Below are positions 1-12,120 of a stretch of 64,000 bases of DNA, piece by piece. Position 1 is the first letter of the stretch; the number at the start of each line of letters is the position of its first letter. The position numbers were made by a program, and so were the translations under genes. The notes beneath the pieces are model-generated. The model did not search any database. It saw nothing but the letters and a program-made list of their open reading frames with translations, and was not told the origin of the DNA. This stretch comes from Antitrichia curtipendula (lineage: Eukaryota; Streptophyta; Bryopsida; Hypnales; Leucodontaceae): NCBI GenBank assembly GCA_951230915.1, contig OX579641.1, positions 24,964,254-25,028,253 of the forward strand, read 5' to 3'.

Positions 1-545
1 AACATTGCGGCATTCAAAAAGTAATACACAAGGTTCCTAAATGCAAACCTTACTAAACTTAAACGGATCCTACATTCTTTAACATTTGTAAGAAGGCAAT
101 TGGGCAATCAATTCCCATTTGGAAAAATTTAATGGGCACACTTTGGCTTTGAAATGGACTCTCCCTAGCTCTTATTTCATCCATTGACAAAACTTAATTA
201 TGCAACATAATGCACTAAGAGAGGTTGGCAATCTATTTTAGAACCACTTAGTTTCTATTTCAAAGCCCCTACATGACTATCTGAAGAAGGTCGCATTTCA
301 AGCCACCTACCTTATAGCTCAGATGAGGGTGTATGTCAATAGCCCCTTGATCCTGTTTACATCCTATGAGAGTTGATAGATCATTAACTCTTTTTGTAAA
401 GCCTACTAAGGGTAGTTATTTGATTAACTATATGTTTAGATCCATCCATTGTAATACAACATGTCATTTACATTAACATTTTATATTTATATTTATCATC
501 AATTCATCAATTCATGATCTCTTATGCTTTCATTCAATTAGAATT
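1..545. other. AT-rich flank, no gene recognised
   Basis: Both strands are rich in stops and no domain, repeat or RNA gene is recognised. It may be intron or upstream sequence of the degenerate gene that begins near 546. Confidence 0.4.
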
Positions 546-1086
546 TTGAGTTTACTTGATTTGTCATTGTATATGGAGGAGTCTCTAATAAACAAGACCC
601 AATTGGAGCAAATTGTAGAGACTCCGGGGACGGATGACACCACTCAACCTAAAATTGAGGGCAAAGACAAAGGAGTTCATATGGAAGAGGATGGTATTGA
701 GGATGAAGAGAAGGAGCTTCTCGAAGATGAGCTCTATTGATTACAGAAAATCAATTCAGATGCCACGATTGCTTTGTTGAGAGTGAAACCAAAAAAACTT
801 CTCTGTTTTTTTATCCCCTTGTGCAAACTGGTGTCTATGCCCATGGTACGACCTACCTTGTCTCCTGATGTGAAGAAGCTAGAGCCAGAATTTTCTCACA
901 AGTACCAACCAGGGTCTGTTGCCTTTTACATTTCTACTACAAACAAGGTAGGTGTAAGCATGGAATTTACAGAGGAGGAAACGAGGATTTGGAGGTCAGT
1001 TTGGTAGAAAGTGAATAACGAGTTCATTGTGGCAATCTAGAAAACAGGATATAAGTTTGTACATGTAGATTTAGAAGTAAGTGGCT
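546..1086 (+). pseudogene. Acidic coding-like exon, possibly the 5' part of the 6375-10640 relic
   Basis: Product not recognised. A single frame across this stretch reads like protein: an acidic part with several Glu/Asp runs (about 640-735), then a mixed hydrophobic part containing FSHKYQPGSVAFYIS (about 890-935). It is broken by a TGA near 738, a TAG near 1005 and a TAG near 1038. All three are one C-to-T or G-to-A change from Trp or Gln codons. A donor-like GTAAGTGG follows at about 1078. The next coding-like exon in the same direction starts near 6375, beyond the retroelement block, so this may be the first part of the ParB/methyltransferase-like relic. That link is inference. Confidence 0.35.
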
Positions 1087-1640
1087 TCACTTTAGTATAT
1101 TTTTTTGTTTCTATGAGGTAGAAAGGGATAAAATACTAGGGTTATAGAATATTAGAACATTGGGTATCCGAATTAGGTAAAATGATTAATGATAGAAATT
1201 AACTTTACCAACGTAACCGGAAATCGGAATTCGGAAGGACCAACCTGGATAACCAACAGACCTTCCCGTGTATCGGAAAGGGAATCAGGACTCAAGTATG
1301 TGCCAACGGATACTATCAAAAGCCCAACAGAAAAAAAAAAACGGATAGAAAAATCCGCACGATATCCGCAACGGTCAAATCAACGGCTCCGAAACCGGAT
1401 CCAAGGAAAGGTGAATAGGGGTCATTTCATTTGCCTCATTCAGTTGTATCTTTGTTTTTGTGGAGTGAAGAAGCTTTGTACTGTTGTGTATATTTTAGTA
1501 GAGCGTGTAGGGTTTTCAGTTTCTTTAGTACTCGATTGAGAGAGGAAGAGATAGCAAAATCTAGATACTAGAATCTAGAGTTCTATATTACAGTTGGAAG
1601 TTTTTAGTTGTGTGGTCTTCGCTTAAGAGAGAGTGGAGAG
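1087..1640. other. Leader of an old retroelement copy; no gene
   Basis: No protein signature. Several GGAT- and CCGGA-type words resemble the style of the family-2 elements at 2287 and 41589. It leads directly into the degenerate forward ORF that starts with ATG at 1641. Confidence 0.35.
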
Positions 1641-3355
1641 ATGGTGAAGGTTGAGGGAGAGGAGGGAGAGGAAGAATTGTATCTAGTTCCCCTCCGGTCA
1701 GTGGTTCCGGGTTTGCCCAAAGGAAAAAATGATAGAGAGACTCTAGGAGAAGATCTGTCCCAAATCGGATGTCAAGGCTTCCTCGATGTTCCGTGGAACC
1801 TAAGGGACGAAGCAATGGTGAGGGAGCTGTTGGTAGACCCCTCAAGCAAATGGGAGGCAATATTGAGGGCTCAACCGGAAGAATGGACAGCAGAGCAATG
1901 GTCACTAGTGTACGGATTTCCACCGGAAGGAGAAGGTTGGACTTCCCAGAAGGACAAATTTTGTAATGGTAAGTTCTCTCATCTTGTAAACCCCAAGGAC
2001 AGATATACAGTAGTAGATTGCACAAACCTGACGCACAAGTGAGTGTTAGAATTCTTAGTCCCGATCCTGAATCCGGAGAGGCTTAACCGGATTACCATCA
2101 CGTTAGCAAATACCTTCTTTGGGGCACTTTTAAGAGAGAGAAAGGTGCACTAGGGTATGGTAGTTCAGGATCTAGTTCTTAAGATGTGTGCAATATCTAG
2201 AAAACTAAACCTTCCGCCCTTAGCCCTTTCCTATTTCATTTGGATCAGTCGTTAGATCTGCTGAGGGATAAGGAGAGGTCTGCCTATGTCGTACGCGTAA
2301 TCTAGGGGTAAATACCTTTAACACACAATTGTGGTTAGATGACACGGAAAATCGTCCCAGGGACTCTACTATGTTGTTATGAATTTGGATTTGTTCGGAT
2401 TATCTCTAAAACACTCCAAGGGAACCCAAAACCTCTCTTCCCTTTTCCGGAACTTACTTCTCTCCGGATTCTAATCCGAATCCGTCCTCTTCCGGGATCT
2501 GGATACAATCACTCTTCGGTTTGTTATACCCCTGTTTTACCTTCAGGGGGTCCACTTTTGCTCTTTAAAGGGGCAAGGACTCCACCACTTATCAATCACA
2601 CACTCTAACACCTACAAAACAACCCAAGACATTCAACAGATCTAAATGTTGCTACGAAGTAGGTTTCCGTCTCCTCACGGCTTTCCGGATGGCCTATCCG
2701 GGAAGTAGGTCACACAGAATCCGGTCTTTCCTCTCCACTACAACGACAGATGCATAACTATCCGAATTCAACACAAGAAAAAATCTATGAGAAAGTAGTT
2801 GACACTGCAGTTGGCAGATCTTCCGGTAAGCAGGGGTTTTAAACCCCTTGGCGGCTGCTTAACTTCGCACGGAACCACTTCTAGTTCCGGAACCTCACCC
2901 TCACCACTCCAATTGGATTACTGTTCCAGTAGTTTAAAGATTCTAAATGCTCAAGTCCTATAGATCCGACCTAGTTCCGTCACAGATCCTCCTTTACTGT
3001 CTCACTCCAAACAATCATGAATTCGGATTCATCCTTCCCGGTTCCTTACAGCTCTCAAAAACACACAACCACACCGCCCAAGTCCTCCAAATAATATTTA
3101 GAACATGGAAAATCCACTTAGTGGCTCAGATCAAAGTAAGGAAGATGAAATGAAAATTGAAATTGCATAAGGATGGAATGAATGAGCAACAGACCTGCTC
3201 ACCATCAAAAGCCAAAACAAAAAGGCAAAAAGACATCCGAAAATCAAGCTAACCAACCACAGAAGCATCCGGAATGCTTATGAAAGTTATCCCTATAATT
3301 CCGAAAACGGGCCCACATATGGAAAATCCATTCCGGAAAACCCTAAAGTCTAAAT

Positions 3356-5305
3356 TTAACTTCTAAATCCTACTTTCTTCGGCTTCTTCAAGTTGCTCCC
3401 TGACTGCACTAGAGATGTCCTTGCCCTGGTCTTCGGCAGCGATGTGAGCTTTCCGGCCGCTCGCGTCTGGATCTTCCGCTTCTTCGGTGGCAAATCTTCC
3501 TCCTCATCCGTCTCCGTGGCGGATTCCATCTCAAAGTCCTCCTTCTCGGATTCGAGAATCTCCATCTTCCAGATTGGTGAATCCAAGTTGATCGTCTCGT
3601 TGGCAGGCTTTGGCGACGATGGTTTTGCTGGAGTCTCCTCCTGCATGTGGACGAAGTCATCCGGATGTGTCTTGGCCGAATTCTCCACAATTCCAATCCG
3701 ATTGAGCAGATTACCTCTAATCTGCTTCCCTTCCTCCGGTGTCTGAGTTTGAGCTAGCGTGGAAGTTCCGCCCTGCTCCGGAACGCTCTACCCATCCCTC
3801 TGACTCTGGCTCGGAGAGTATGTTCTCTGAGCCAACCATTCGCGCTGCACAAATGGCTTCAAGAGAGACTGCAATCCTTTTGGTTGAGACAGGACCGGAA
3901 TCCCCACGACTGGCTTTGACGGAGTCTGGAGATACGGATTGGTGGTGAGATCCGCTTCCGGAAAGGTCAAGAAGTCCATCGCCCTATCCGGATCAACGTG
4001 TGCTACCAGGGACTGCATCTCCTGGAGCACCTTCTACATCCGAGCTTCAAAATCCATGAGGATCATCACGATCTTTGATCCGGCCACGTGTCCCCCTGCT
4101 ACTAATTGGGCGTCATAGAGTTGCGCCTTGTTCACAACATCTGCTGGCTGGTCGACCAGGGTTTGGAGATTCCGGACCAGTTGCATGGCGTCCCTCTCGT
4201 TCCTTTGTGCCGCCTTGAATTCCCCTTGTGCCTAGTTCCTCCGGCTTTTCGCCTCCCCCCGGCTCTTTTCTAATGTCCGGATCTATTCGTCCTTTTGACG
4301 GATGACTTCCAGATTCGGTCTCCGCCTAATTTCCTCAATGATTTCCGCGGGTGGCACGTTCAGCTCCGTCGCCACCTCCTCCATGAACTGGATGGCCTTG
4401 TGGTGTAGGTTCCGGGCTTGATGCATCCAATCAAACCCGATGTCGAAGAATTCCCTAAGAGGCGGCTTCTCCTCTTCCAGTACTGAGCTTGGTTCCACTG
4501 GTTCCGTCTCAGGTTGCTTCCCCCGTGAACCCGGATCCGTTGACTTCCGCCTAGGCTTCTTCCGCTCCAAAGCTCCCTCTTCCGGATCCTCTTTCTCCTC
4601 AGGTATCGGCTCATCCTTCTCCAGTTCATCCGTAAGGTCATACTTGACCAACTCCAATCCGGTGTTGTACACCAACATCTCATCTGGCGTCAATACGTCC
4701 CCGTGGTGGTAGATGTGGAAGAGATAGGGGCTGATCGGGCTGTACCGGCTTTTGGACACGTGATCCGCGAGCTTTGATACTACATGTGCTATGATACGTC
4801 TCCAATGCATTATTCTTTCTTTCATCGCTCCGAAAATTGTGTTGGCCATCGTAACTGTGATCCGGGTAGGTTTTTCCGGATACAGTATGGGGATGAGGAA
4901 GTTCAACACCTTCCTGTGGCGCTCGTCCACACAGTCGCTGATCGCATATCCTTCCTTTGCGTGAGGAGGGTTCCGGAACTTCTCGGTGGCGTACTTATCC
5001 GCCCGAGAAGCAAATCCGTCTCCGAATTTACGGAACGAGTAGACTTCCACCCACACGTCCTCCGTCCACCCCTTGGGCTGCCCTCTCACCGTCAGCTCGT
5101 ACTGGTTTGACGTATCGTTGATTAGCTCCTGAATCAACTCTTCTCCTTTCAGATTCCACGGCTTGTCGAGTAATCCGGCACACCGTAATCTCTGGAGGTC
5201 CTGCTCCAACTCCTGTCGAGCGATGGGGTCAGTCGGTATGGACGGACTCACCATCCGGGCAACTACCGACGGCTTCACGGATCGCGGTGCACTAATTTCC
5301 GGCAT
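3356..5305 (-). pseudogene. Family-2 element gene, copy 1, broken
   Basis: The ATG is at 5305. The first 340 codons are open to 4283. The rest survives only as pieces (about 4030-3788 and 3688-3356) separated by stops or shifts. In order: an N-terminal PWNLKGEELIQEL element; a conserved globular part with WTEDVW, an ILYPEKPTRIT strand and a SPISPYLFHIYHHGD element; an acidic and basic linker (STDPGSRGKQPE); a helical, coiled-coil-like part; and a basic C-terminus with KRKIQTRAAG. The globular part faintly recalls the envelope-like or plant-mobile domains of plant retrotransposons. That is a weak resemblance, and I do not recognise a named family. Confidence 0.6.
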
Positions 5306-5446
5306 CGCTGCACCGACAAAGCAAACCCTAATCCGGACTCACCTCTCTCTATCTGTAATTGCACTCTCACCAGACTTTCTCTCAACTAGCTACGCGCGGA
5401 GGAGTTTGAAAACTCAGAAAGTAAAGAGAGAAGGGCCGGTGGTGGC

Positions 5447-5455
5447 CTTTAAATA
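5447..5455 (-). promoter_or_regulatory. TATA-like box of family-2 copy 1
   Basis: The minus strand reads TATTTAAAG about 145 bp upstream of the ATG at 5305. The same box sits at the equivalent place in copy 2 (44783-44776), which suggests the unit carries its own promoter. Confidence 0.5.
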
Positions 5456-7960
5456 GCAAAAACAGCGCCGCCAGTTCTTGGATTGGAACAGGATTAGGTT
5501 TTCGTTCCCGAGGCGCGTCCCCTAGCCTCGTAGGCCGGATCCCTAGTTCGTAGGTGGCGGCGTTCCGGTCCATTTCCGGAAACCCTAACCTGACCAAATC
5601 AGAAACTAGTTTCCAGATGAAGGCTTATTCCAAACGTAAGCTCTTCCGGAAGATAACTACCATTCTTTAAACAAAAATATTGAAAATTTTTATATCTATT
5701 CCATCTATTCTATCCTATCTATACGAAAATTAGGTTTCCATGTTGTGACAGCCTACAAGTTAGCAGCTATAATGCTCCAGTACGAGATTAGTCCGAGATT
5801 GGAAGTAGAGGCAAAGGAAGAGAAGTCCAGAGATGTCTCCTCGGAACCAAAAAGGGAAAGAAAAACTCGAGGAAGAGGGAAAGTTGTAGCTGAGAGTAGT
5901 GGGAAGAAAGACCTAATATGGGCAGTTGACAAGAAGGATGATCCACTAACTAAGATCATAGAGGAACTGAAAGAGTATAGGGATCAAGTTTTTGGTAACT
6001 AAGAGAGAATCCACCCGGAAACTGTGTGAATTGCTCAGAAAAACAAGTCCTTTTGGCTTGTATAAGGAAGTGGAGGGTCTTCTCGAAAGCAAGAGAGTGA
6101 AGAAATTAGAGGATAGGATTGAAGAGTTGATAGGCCAGGTAAGTGTAGAACTTCTGGTTTCTCCTGTATGTGTTAGAGTTGAAGATCGATTTTTGTATCC
6201 TAATCCGGTTATCATCTAGGAATTACAAAGTAAATCTCTGTGGAACGATACACAAGTCATCTAAATGGTGTTTTAACCAATAATAAACACCAACAGGTGG
6301 ATTAGTGCTTTCTTATGCTACGACATTCATAGATCATGTTAATTCACATACATCATTGCATTTCTTGAGGAGGACAAAGTTTTTTTGTTTGTGATGGAAA
6401 CCACCATCTGCTAGCATGGATGAGGCACATTTCTGGACTCTATCCAGTACGTGAGGCATGGCATATTGCAGAAGATTGCATCGTTCTTGACATGAAAGGA
6501 AAAATTGAATTGGTCATGCAAATCATACATGACATAAATAAGTAAGTGATTGTTCTCAGAATTTTTTTGGTAATACATGTTTCAGTTTTTTTATTGAATT
6601 TAAACTTTTTTTTAAGGAGAAAAGTAGGAAAATAAAATTTTAATTTTAATTTTTAAAATTCAAATCAACTAAAGACTCTTATATGAAGACCAACTTGGTC
6701 AACACATTGCATTGTGTACAAAAGTACGACTTTTTGCCTTTGCCGAAGTTTTTGGAGATGTTGAGGTCGTCAGAGGTGAAGAAATGTATAGCCTCTAGTA
6801 CTAGGAAAACGTGGTACTCGATGCCAACTGATGTATTTACAGCTTTCATGTTTCGGGTATGATTTGGATTCTGTAATTTCATTTGCATTGTTGTGTTGTT
6901 CACTCTTATGGATTTATTATGCAACATTGTTATTAAGAAGCCCTTGATTTATTTCAGCAAGAGATTTTACTTTGCAGCGGATGCAGTGGGATGAAAGTGT
7001 ATTGAGACAACCCCGGCGGACAATAAAAACGAACCTAACATTGCAAATGCAATGAGAATGGGGGCTAAAGAGAAGGTGAACAAGTTTTACATGAAGATGA
7101 TGAAGTTAGTTGTTGTGACTAACCCCACAAGCAGTCTTGAATTATTGGAAGAGGTAATCGTATTTTCTTCAAAACAACTTATTGACATACTTCTACTTTG
7201 AGGCTTTTTCATCATGTGAAATGAGGTTGTTTTATTTATATAGGTCGAGAGGCACTATTGTAATAACAAAGTCCTAGAGATGACCCTCGAGAAGCTACAA
7301 ATGATTGCTACTTGCAACAGTACTTTTCATCACAAGACAAAGTTTTTGAAGTGGTAGAATTCTTCGGCACCGTTCTGTGATGCTAGAAAGTTTCCTACAA
7401 AACCGGTATCCGAGACCCACCTTTGGCCATTCTTGAACAAATGCGTTTGGTATGCTAGGGTAAGTGATTGTATATCAACTTTATAAATGTTTTTTATAGT
7501 TGCTATTTTTCATTGAATAAAATTACTTTGTCTTTATGAACATGCATGTGACTATTTTTTATTTTATTTGGGATGTGCATGTCACCTTGTTGAATAAAGT
7601 ATCTAATTGTTGTGAATTTGTTTAGATTGAAGATGCAGTTGTCAAATACTTTGATGGCGTGATCAAGGATGATAACATTGTCATGTACATGGAAGTCCTA
7701 CAAAGGCCAGAGTTCCTTGTAGATTACATAAAAGGTTGGAAGAGGTGGATGTAGGAGAAGGGGTTGCATGCCCAATTGAAAAGAGCAAATTATTTTAAGA
7801 AGAGTGATGCCTTCATAAATTATGAAGGCTCAAACTAGGCAGTTCAAAAAGTTCAATTTTGGTTTGTTCATAGAACTCTATTTTTTTTTTTTGAATAAGC
7901 GATAAAGAATCCATATTGCAATTTTATAGTTTTATAGAAATCTATGCGTATAATGAAAAA

Positions 7961-8094
7961 TTATTTGAAACAATGAAGGGTACCAAAAATTGGGAATGAA
8001 GCTAGTACCTCAAAAAGCTTAGTCTAATCCGACTAAGCTTTTGGAGGCACCAGCTTCACCTCCAATTTTTGGTACCATTTGTGTTTCAAATTAA
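7961..8094. repeat. Foldback (MITE-like) element
   Basis: A near-perfect palindrome. The left arm contains GGTACCAAAAATTGGGA and the right arm TCCAATTTTTGGTACC, with a central AAGCTTAGTC / GACTAAGCTT stem around 8028. The flanking TTTGAAAC and GTTTCAAA words extend the pairing. It lies between coding-like exons of the surrounding relic, so probably in an intron. The superfamily and target duplication could not be fixed. Confidence 0.55.
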
Positions 8095-8220
8095 TTTTTG
8101 TTAATTAGATTTTTTAATTTAAATACAAGAATATTGGAAGTGTTTTTTTATTCTTCCATGTGGTCTACTAAAATATAAATTATAATAAATTTAGTGGTGT
8201 ACAAAACTATGACCCTAAAC

Positions 8221-8300
8221 CTAGTACCTTTAAGACCTTAGTTGGATCCGTCTATGGTTTTGTAGGTACCAAGTGAAGCCCCAACTTTTGGTATCAAATG
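8221..8300. repeat. Diverged half-copy of the neighbouring foldback element
   Basis: The order CTAGTACC, a short arm around TTGGATCCG, then GGTACCAAGTGAAGCCCC and TTTTGGTATCAAATG parallels the inner and right half of the element at 7961-8094, with many changes. Confidence 0.4.
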
Positions 8301-10640
8301 AATTCTTAATTTGTTTTTTTTTATTTTCTTCAATATTTGGCTTATTTGCTTCAACATAGTAGCCTTGAAATCCACTAGTAAATTCTTCTTTATGTGTTTA
8401 ATTCTCATTGTTTTTTTGGTGTTGCATAAAACAATGTGTTAATTTTTTTAGTCTATTGTATTTTGAAACTTGTATTCAATGAAAAGTTTGGATTGCACCA
8501 CAAGTATTTCAAGTAGGAGCGTCTTTCAAAGGGTGCAATTGCTGAGAAGGATCTTCCTCTGTTCTTGTCTACTTGGCTTGATCAAAGTTTAGCAGATTGC
8601 ATGTACATTCTAAACCAGCTCCGTACGTTCACAATAGCTCATCTCAGCAGAAGAGGGTGGTATTTGAAGTGCCACATCACCTTCACGCCTCCGTCCAAGG
8701 TGCAATATTGGAAATCTTTTGAGGGTTTAGGTGCCATTGATTTGGACGTCGATGAGTTTGCAAGATTGAGTGATAAACAAAAGAAGAGGGCCATTGCAAG
8801 GAAGAAACACAATGACATGAAAATGAAGCGAAGGAGAAACTTACCATTGTCATGAAAGAAAAAAACCAAGCAAAGCGCATTGTGAAGTTAGTAGAGAAGG
8901 AGCAAGAGAAAGAGAAGGAGAAGGAAGAGAAGGCGAAGTCCAAAGGCAAAAAGAAGGTGGATGAACCCCCCCAATTCCGGCATCTTCTATCGTAGACCAA
9001 AGCTTGCAGATGCAAGGTGGATCTCAAGGTGGATTGAAGAGGAAGGCACTGTCGCAGCTGACCGAAGATGTCATTACGCATGGCTCTCAAACTCTTATGA
9101 TTTTGGAAGATGAGGGAGCCAACACGAAAGATTTAATCCTCAATATCTCTATTGTAGATCTTGTGGATGACATGCACTTGAAGAAAGCATTGTAGTATCT
9201 TGAGATTATGGAATTTTTGACAAAAGTAATACATTTGATTTGTTATTGCAAAATCTTTTTTTGGTTGAATGACATGATGATTTTTGAGTTCATAATATAT
9301 TTTGTGGAATGCGGTATGTTTGTAGATATCGGCAAGAAAGTCTCGATTTTTTTACGGTGTAATTAACCAAAGGCCAGAAGTGGACCTCATCTTTTTTGAC
9401 TGCCAAGAAAATTTTCCTGTGCCAACAAGGCAATGCATGTGATATTTGTCTTTGCAAAAAGGCATCTACAGGACCATGGGTGTTTGATTATTATTCATTC
9501 ATTCTCTGTGGACTCAAAGAGCTCTATTTTAGGACTTTGCAAGATTTATCCAATGTTGAAGATGAAAGAGTGGTTGGGCATGAATCAATTGCACTTGACT
9601 TCGACATTGGACAACAAAACCATGATAAATGTAATTGAATTTCTTTCAAAAATGATGTCATTTTATCATTCATTTTGTCATTAAATTCTTACATATGTTT
9701 GGTTTGGTTATTTGCAAACGCAAAAGTTTTCAATCACCCTACTTGTGAAGGATTTCGGCACAAAAGGAAAATTCAATTTCTCTTTTAAACTCACATAGAT
9801 TATGAAAAATGCAGGCTTGGACATCGGACGTGATGACATTTTGATGAACTTCACAAAGGAGAGTGACTTGGTGATGGACAACCCTAGACCATGGCGTGGG
9901 GCTCGCGAAAAGGACACCCATTTTTTTCAAATCCTCTTGGAAGCAACAATAGACGAAGGAGATGTAGTTCTAGAGTGCATTGCAGCTACAAGTAGAAATT
10001 TAATTTAATTATTTTGACTAGATTCGTATTGTTTTAAATTGTGTCATTCAATTAATGTATGAGAGATTGGTCATTTTAGAAGCCTCCATTACCGCTTGTT
10101 GTGGCACGGGCTGTCACATTGTAGCATTGAAGGAGGATGGAGACATTTTCAAAGCCATCCTTGAACCCATGAAGAAGTCTATCCCGGTCATGGAAGCAAT
10201 ACAAACACCACCGACAATTCAGGAATCCCAAGATCCGGACAGCATAACCATCGTGCTTCGCAAGTTCTCTCGACAGACACCATTCAATAAGTAAGTTTGA
10301 GATTTTTTGTGTTTCTTTTTTTTCAAGTAAAGTTTTATGTTTTGCAAGTCTAACATTGTTTCCCTTTTGTTTGCAGTCATCAACAATTGACATCAGCTAA
10401 TGAGATTGTGAAGAGGCGAAGGCTTCTCTTGAGTCCAGAGAAGCCTTTTCATCTTCCCATGTATGCCAAGCGGATGGCATCGACGTTTGTGAGTTTAGAA
10501 GTTCTAATCCAAACACCGCAAAGACATGTATGCTTTTGAATGTTCTAGAGTTTATAGATGCTAGTGCGTCAAAAGATAGGGAGACATCAGAGTCATCATC
10601 ATCTTTGATTGAGGGTTCCGCTACCAAGTCCACTGCCACT

Positions 10641-12120
10641 TAGACTCTTGAAATAGGTCACGCATCTCATGAGTCGAACTTTTGTATTGTATTTCTAATT
10701 TGATTGGATTTGTGTGTCTACATCTTGGACATTTGATATTTCCATTTGCAATTTGTATATCATGATGTCTATTAAAATGAATACATTAATCTCTTACAAA
10801 AAATCCACCTCAAATTACATTCGTAAGTCAATCAAATTTTATTTAAATGAATTAACATTTCTATAACTTTTGAATGTAAAGAACCCACGGTCATAGATCC
10901 CTCACTTTTTCTTATGCAAATTTTTTTTTCCACTCATAGGCTCACAAGCTCATGCACAAAGGCTCGCATGCTAGCAACCTTGAGATGAAATACTATGATT
11001 GTTATTGTACTCCCGCCTTGACATTAGCATTATACGGATTCTTGGAGCTTGTAGGATGATGAAGCTTTGTAATCTAGATGTTGTGCAATCACAACACTAC
11101 CTACTAAAATAGCAAAACCCTACTAGAGAATGCTCTTCTAAAAGCTCTCATCAATTTCCAAACATACCACAGACCAGAAGCAACCCACAACTTGCAAACT
11201 TCTAAGATCAATTATGGTGTAGAACTTTTACAGTGTTGCTTCCCTATGTAGTTGTGAGGTTGCTCTTAAATTCCTGAACCCCGGTTTTCTTTATAAATCA
11301 ATCATATGTCCAATACCCTAACCCTAAGCCTAAGAACTGTAAACCCTAAGAATGAGTAATGATGGCAGGCAAGTTTGGGAACCTCTTCCGTCCCTTGGTC
11401 GTCAATTCGTGGTGTGGTTCCACACTTCCACCACCATCGCGTCATCAATGCGCACCTGACCCGGTTGTTGAGAATGGAGAACATTGATTTGCCTTCTCTG
11501 CCGGAGTAAGTCCCTGCCTCGTAATCTCCGTCCGACCGTTCCCACTGAACTTCTTCAACAACACTGAAAAGCCAGGTTGCTCATTTGTCCAACCCACCGC
11601 ACGCTCCTCGTTTTCTCCGTCCGTCATTCCCAATAAATTTCTGACTGTGGAAAACCCTCCGTCGCCATCATTTGTAGCTGGAGGACGTCTACTCAGACAG
11701 GAATTCATAAACCATGAGAGCATCCCCATAGCTAGCTTGCGGAGGAGGGGTGCCAAACAGGCAAACTTCGTGGTTTGGCGTGCTGCCATTTTGATTGAAG
11801 AGCCACAACTTCACGGGAAGACTCATCAAGTGCTCAAAAGGTGCACCATACTTTCTATTTTATTATTTATAAAAGAATTTCTTCAACTTTTGAAGAGAAG
11901 TTATTCAAAAGGTAAGACCAAGAAGATTATTAAAGAGCTTAGTGAGCCACACCCAAGAGACTATTTGTCCGTGCTCTCTTCACTTTTTGAAGTGGCTAGA
12001 CATATTTTTTCACTTGGCGTATGTGTCATGGGGCAATTTCTAAACCACGGCCCACCCATTGCCCCTGTTGAGTGCCTTTGGCGACATGCTGTGGAGATGC
12101 TCTGAGTTTAATAAATTTTG
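10641..12120. other. Spacer with unassigned open frames
   Basis: Mostly AT-rich to about 11300, then more balanced sequence to 12100 with overlapping open frames on both strands (for example 11647-12105 forward). None shows a recognisable domain, codon pattern or splice structure, so no gene is called. Confidence 0.35.

Larger units (their letters stand above)
2287..5750 (-). mobile_element. Family-2 gene-bearing TG...CA unit, copy 1 (3,464 bp)
   Basis: On the plus strand the unit starts TGTCGTACGCGTAATCTAG and ends TTCCATGTTGTGACA. It is flanked by a perfect 5-bp direct repeat GCCTA at 2282-2286 and 5751-5755. TG...CA ends with a 5-bp duplication are the mark of integrase-type insertion, so it is a solo LTR or a compact non-autonomous LTR element. 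It carries a minus-strand gene with its own TATA-like box. Copy 2 at 41589-45078 is collinear over its whole length. No long direct repeats lie inside the unit, and no reverse transcriptase or integrase is seen. Orientation is given by the gene. Confidence 0.75.
1641..6218 (+). pseudogene. Old forward copy of the family-2 retroelement ORF, split by a 3.46-kb insertion
   Basis: The protein from ATG 1641 matches the N-terminal part of the family-2 gene on the opposite strand: a PWNL element, then a WTAEQW element matching WTEDVW, then VLEFLVPILNPERLNRITIT matching VLEFMIPILYPEKPSRVTVT. It is broken by TGA near 2041 (Arg CGA in the relatives) and TAG near 2151 (Trp in the relatives). At 2286 it is interrupted by the element 2287-5750, flanked by GCCTA on both sides. 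Removing that element and one GCCTA restores an open frame (RSAYKLAAIMLQ) that runs on through a Lys/Glu-rich part with KIIEELKEYRDQV near 5960 and ends in degenerate sequence by 6218. Function unknown; clearly dead. Confidence 0.6.
6375..10640 (+). pseudogene. Decayed intron-bearing gene: ParB/Srx-like motif plus beta-order DNA methyltransferase-like domain
   Basis: Coding-like exons with splice signals lie at about 6375-6541, 6677-6856, 6958-7153, 7244-7459, 7626-7860, 8520-9195, 9330-9640, 9802-9991, 10080-10290 and 10377-10510. The first has VCDGNHHLLAW, close to the DGNHR signature of ParB/sulfiredoxin-like domains. A Lys/Glu-rich linker lies at about 8760-8960. Near 9382 comes VDLIFFDCQ, placed like methyltransferase motif IV (DPPY-type, here altered), then FVFAKRHLQDHGCLIII and a WLGMNQLHLTS segment. 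The 9991/10080 splice gives DEGDVVLECIAATKASITAC followed by HIVALKEDGDIF, like the SAM-binding motif I region. Motif IV before I is the beta-class order. Several TAG stops, at least one TGA and a frameshift near 9430 show it is dead. The domain calls are by motif only. Confidence 0.5.

Noticed and set aside
2287..5750. Helitron or Mutator-type element for family 2
   Set aside because: There is no TC...CTRR end, no hairpin, no long inverted ends and no 9-bp duplication. The perfect 5-bp duplications at both copies point to integrase.
1005..10500. Alternative genetic code reading TAG as an amino acid
   Set aside because: WASHC4 runs 1,130 codons without in-frame TAG or TGA and ends at TAA, and the TAG codons are confined to relics that also have frameshifts and TGA stops. 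Decay explains them.
11310..11350. Interstitial telomere repeat
   Set aside because: Only two or three loose CCCTAA-type words are present, too few and too irregular.
11647..12105. 152-codon forward open frame
   Set aside because: No recognisable domain, overlapped by open frames on the other strand, and no splice partners. Not called as a gene.
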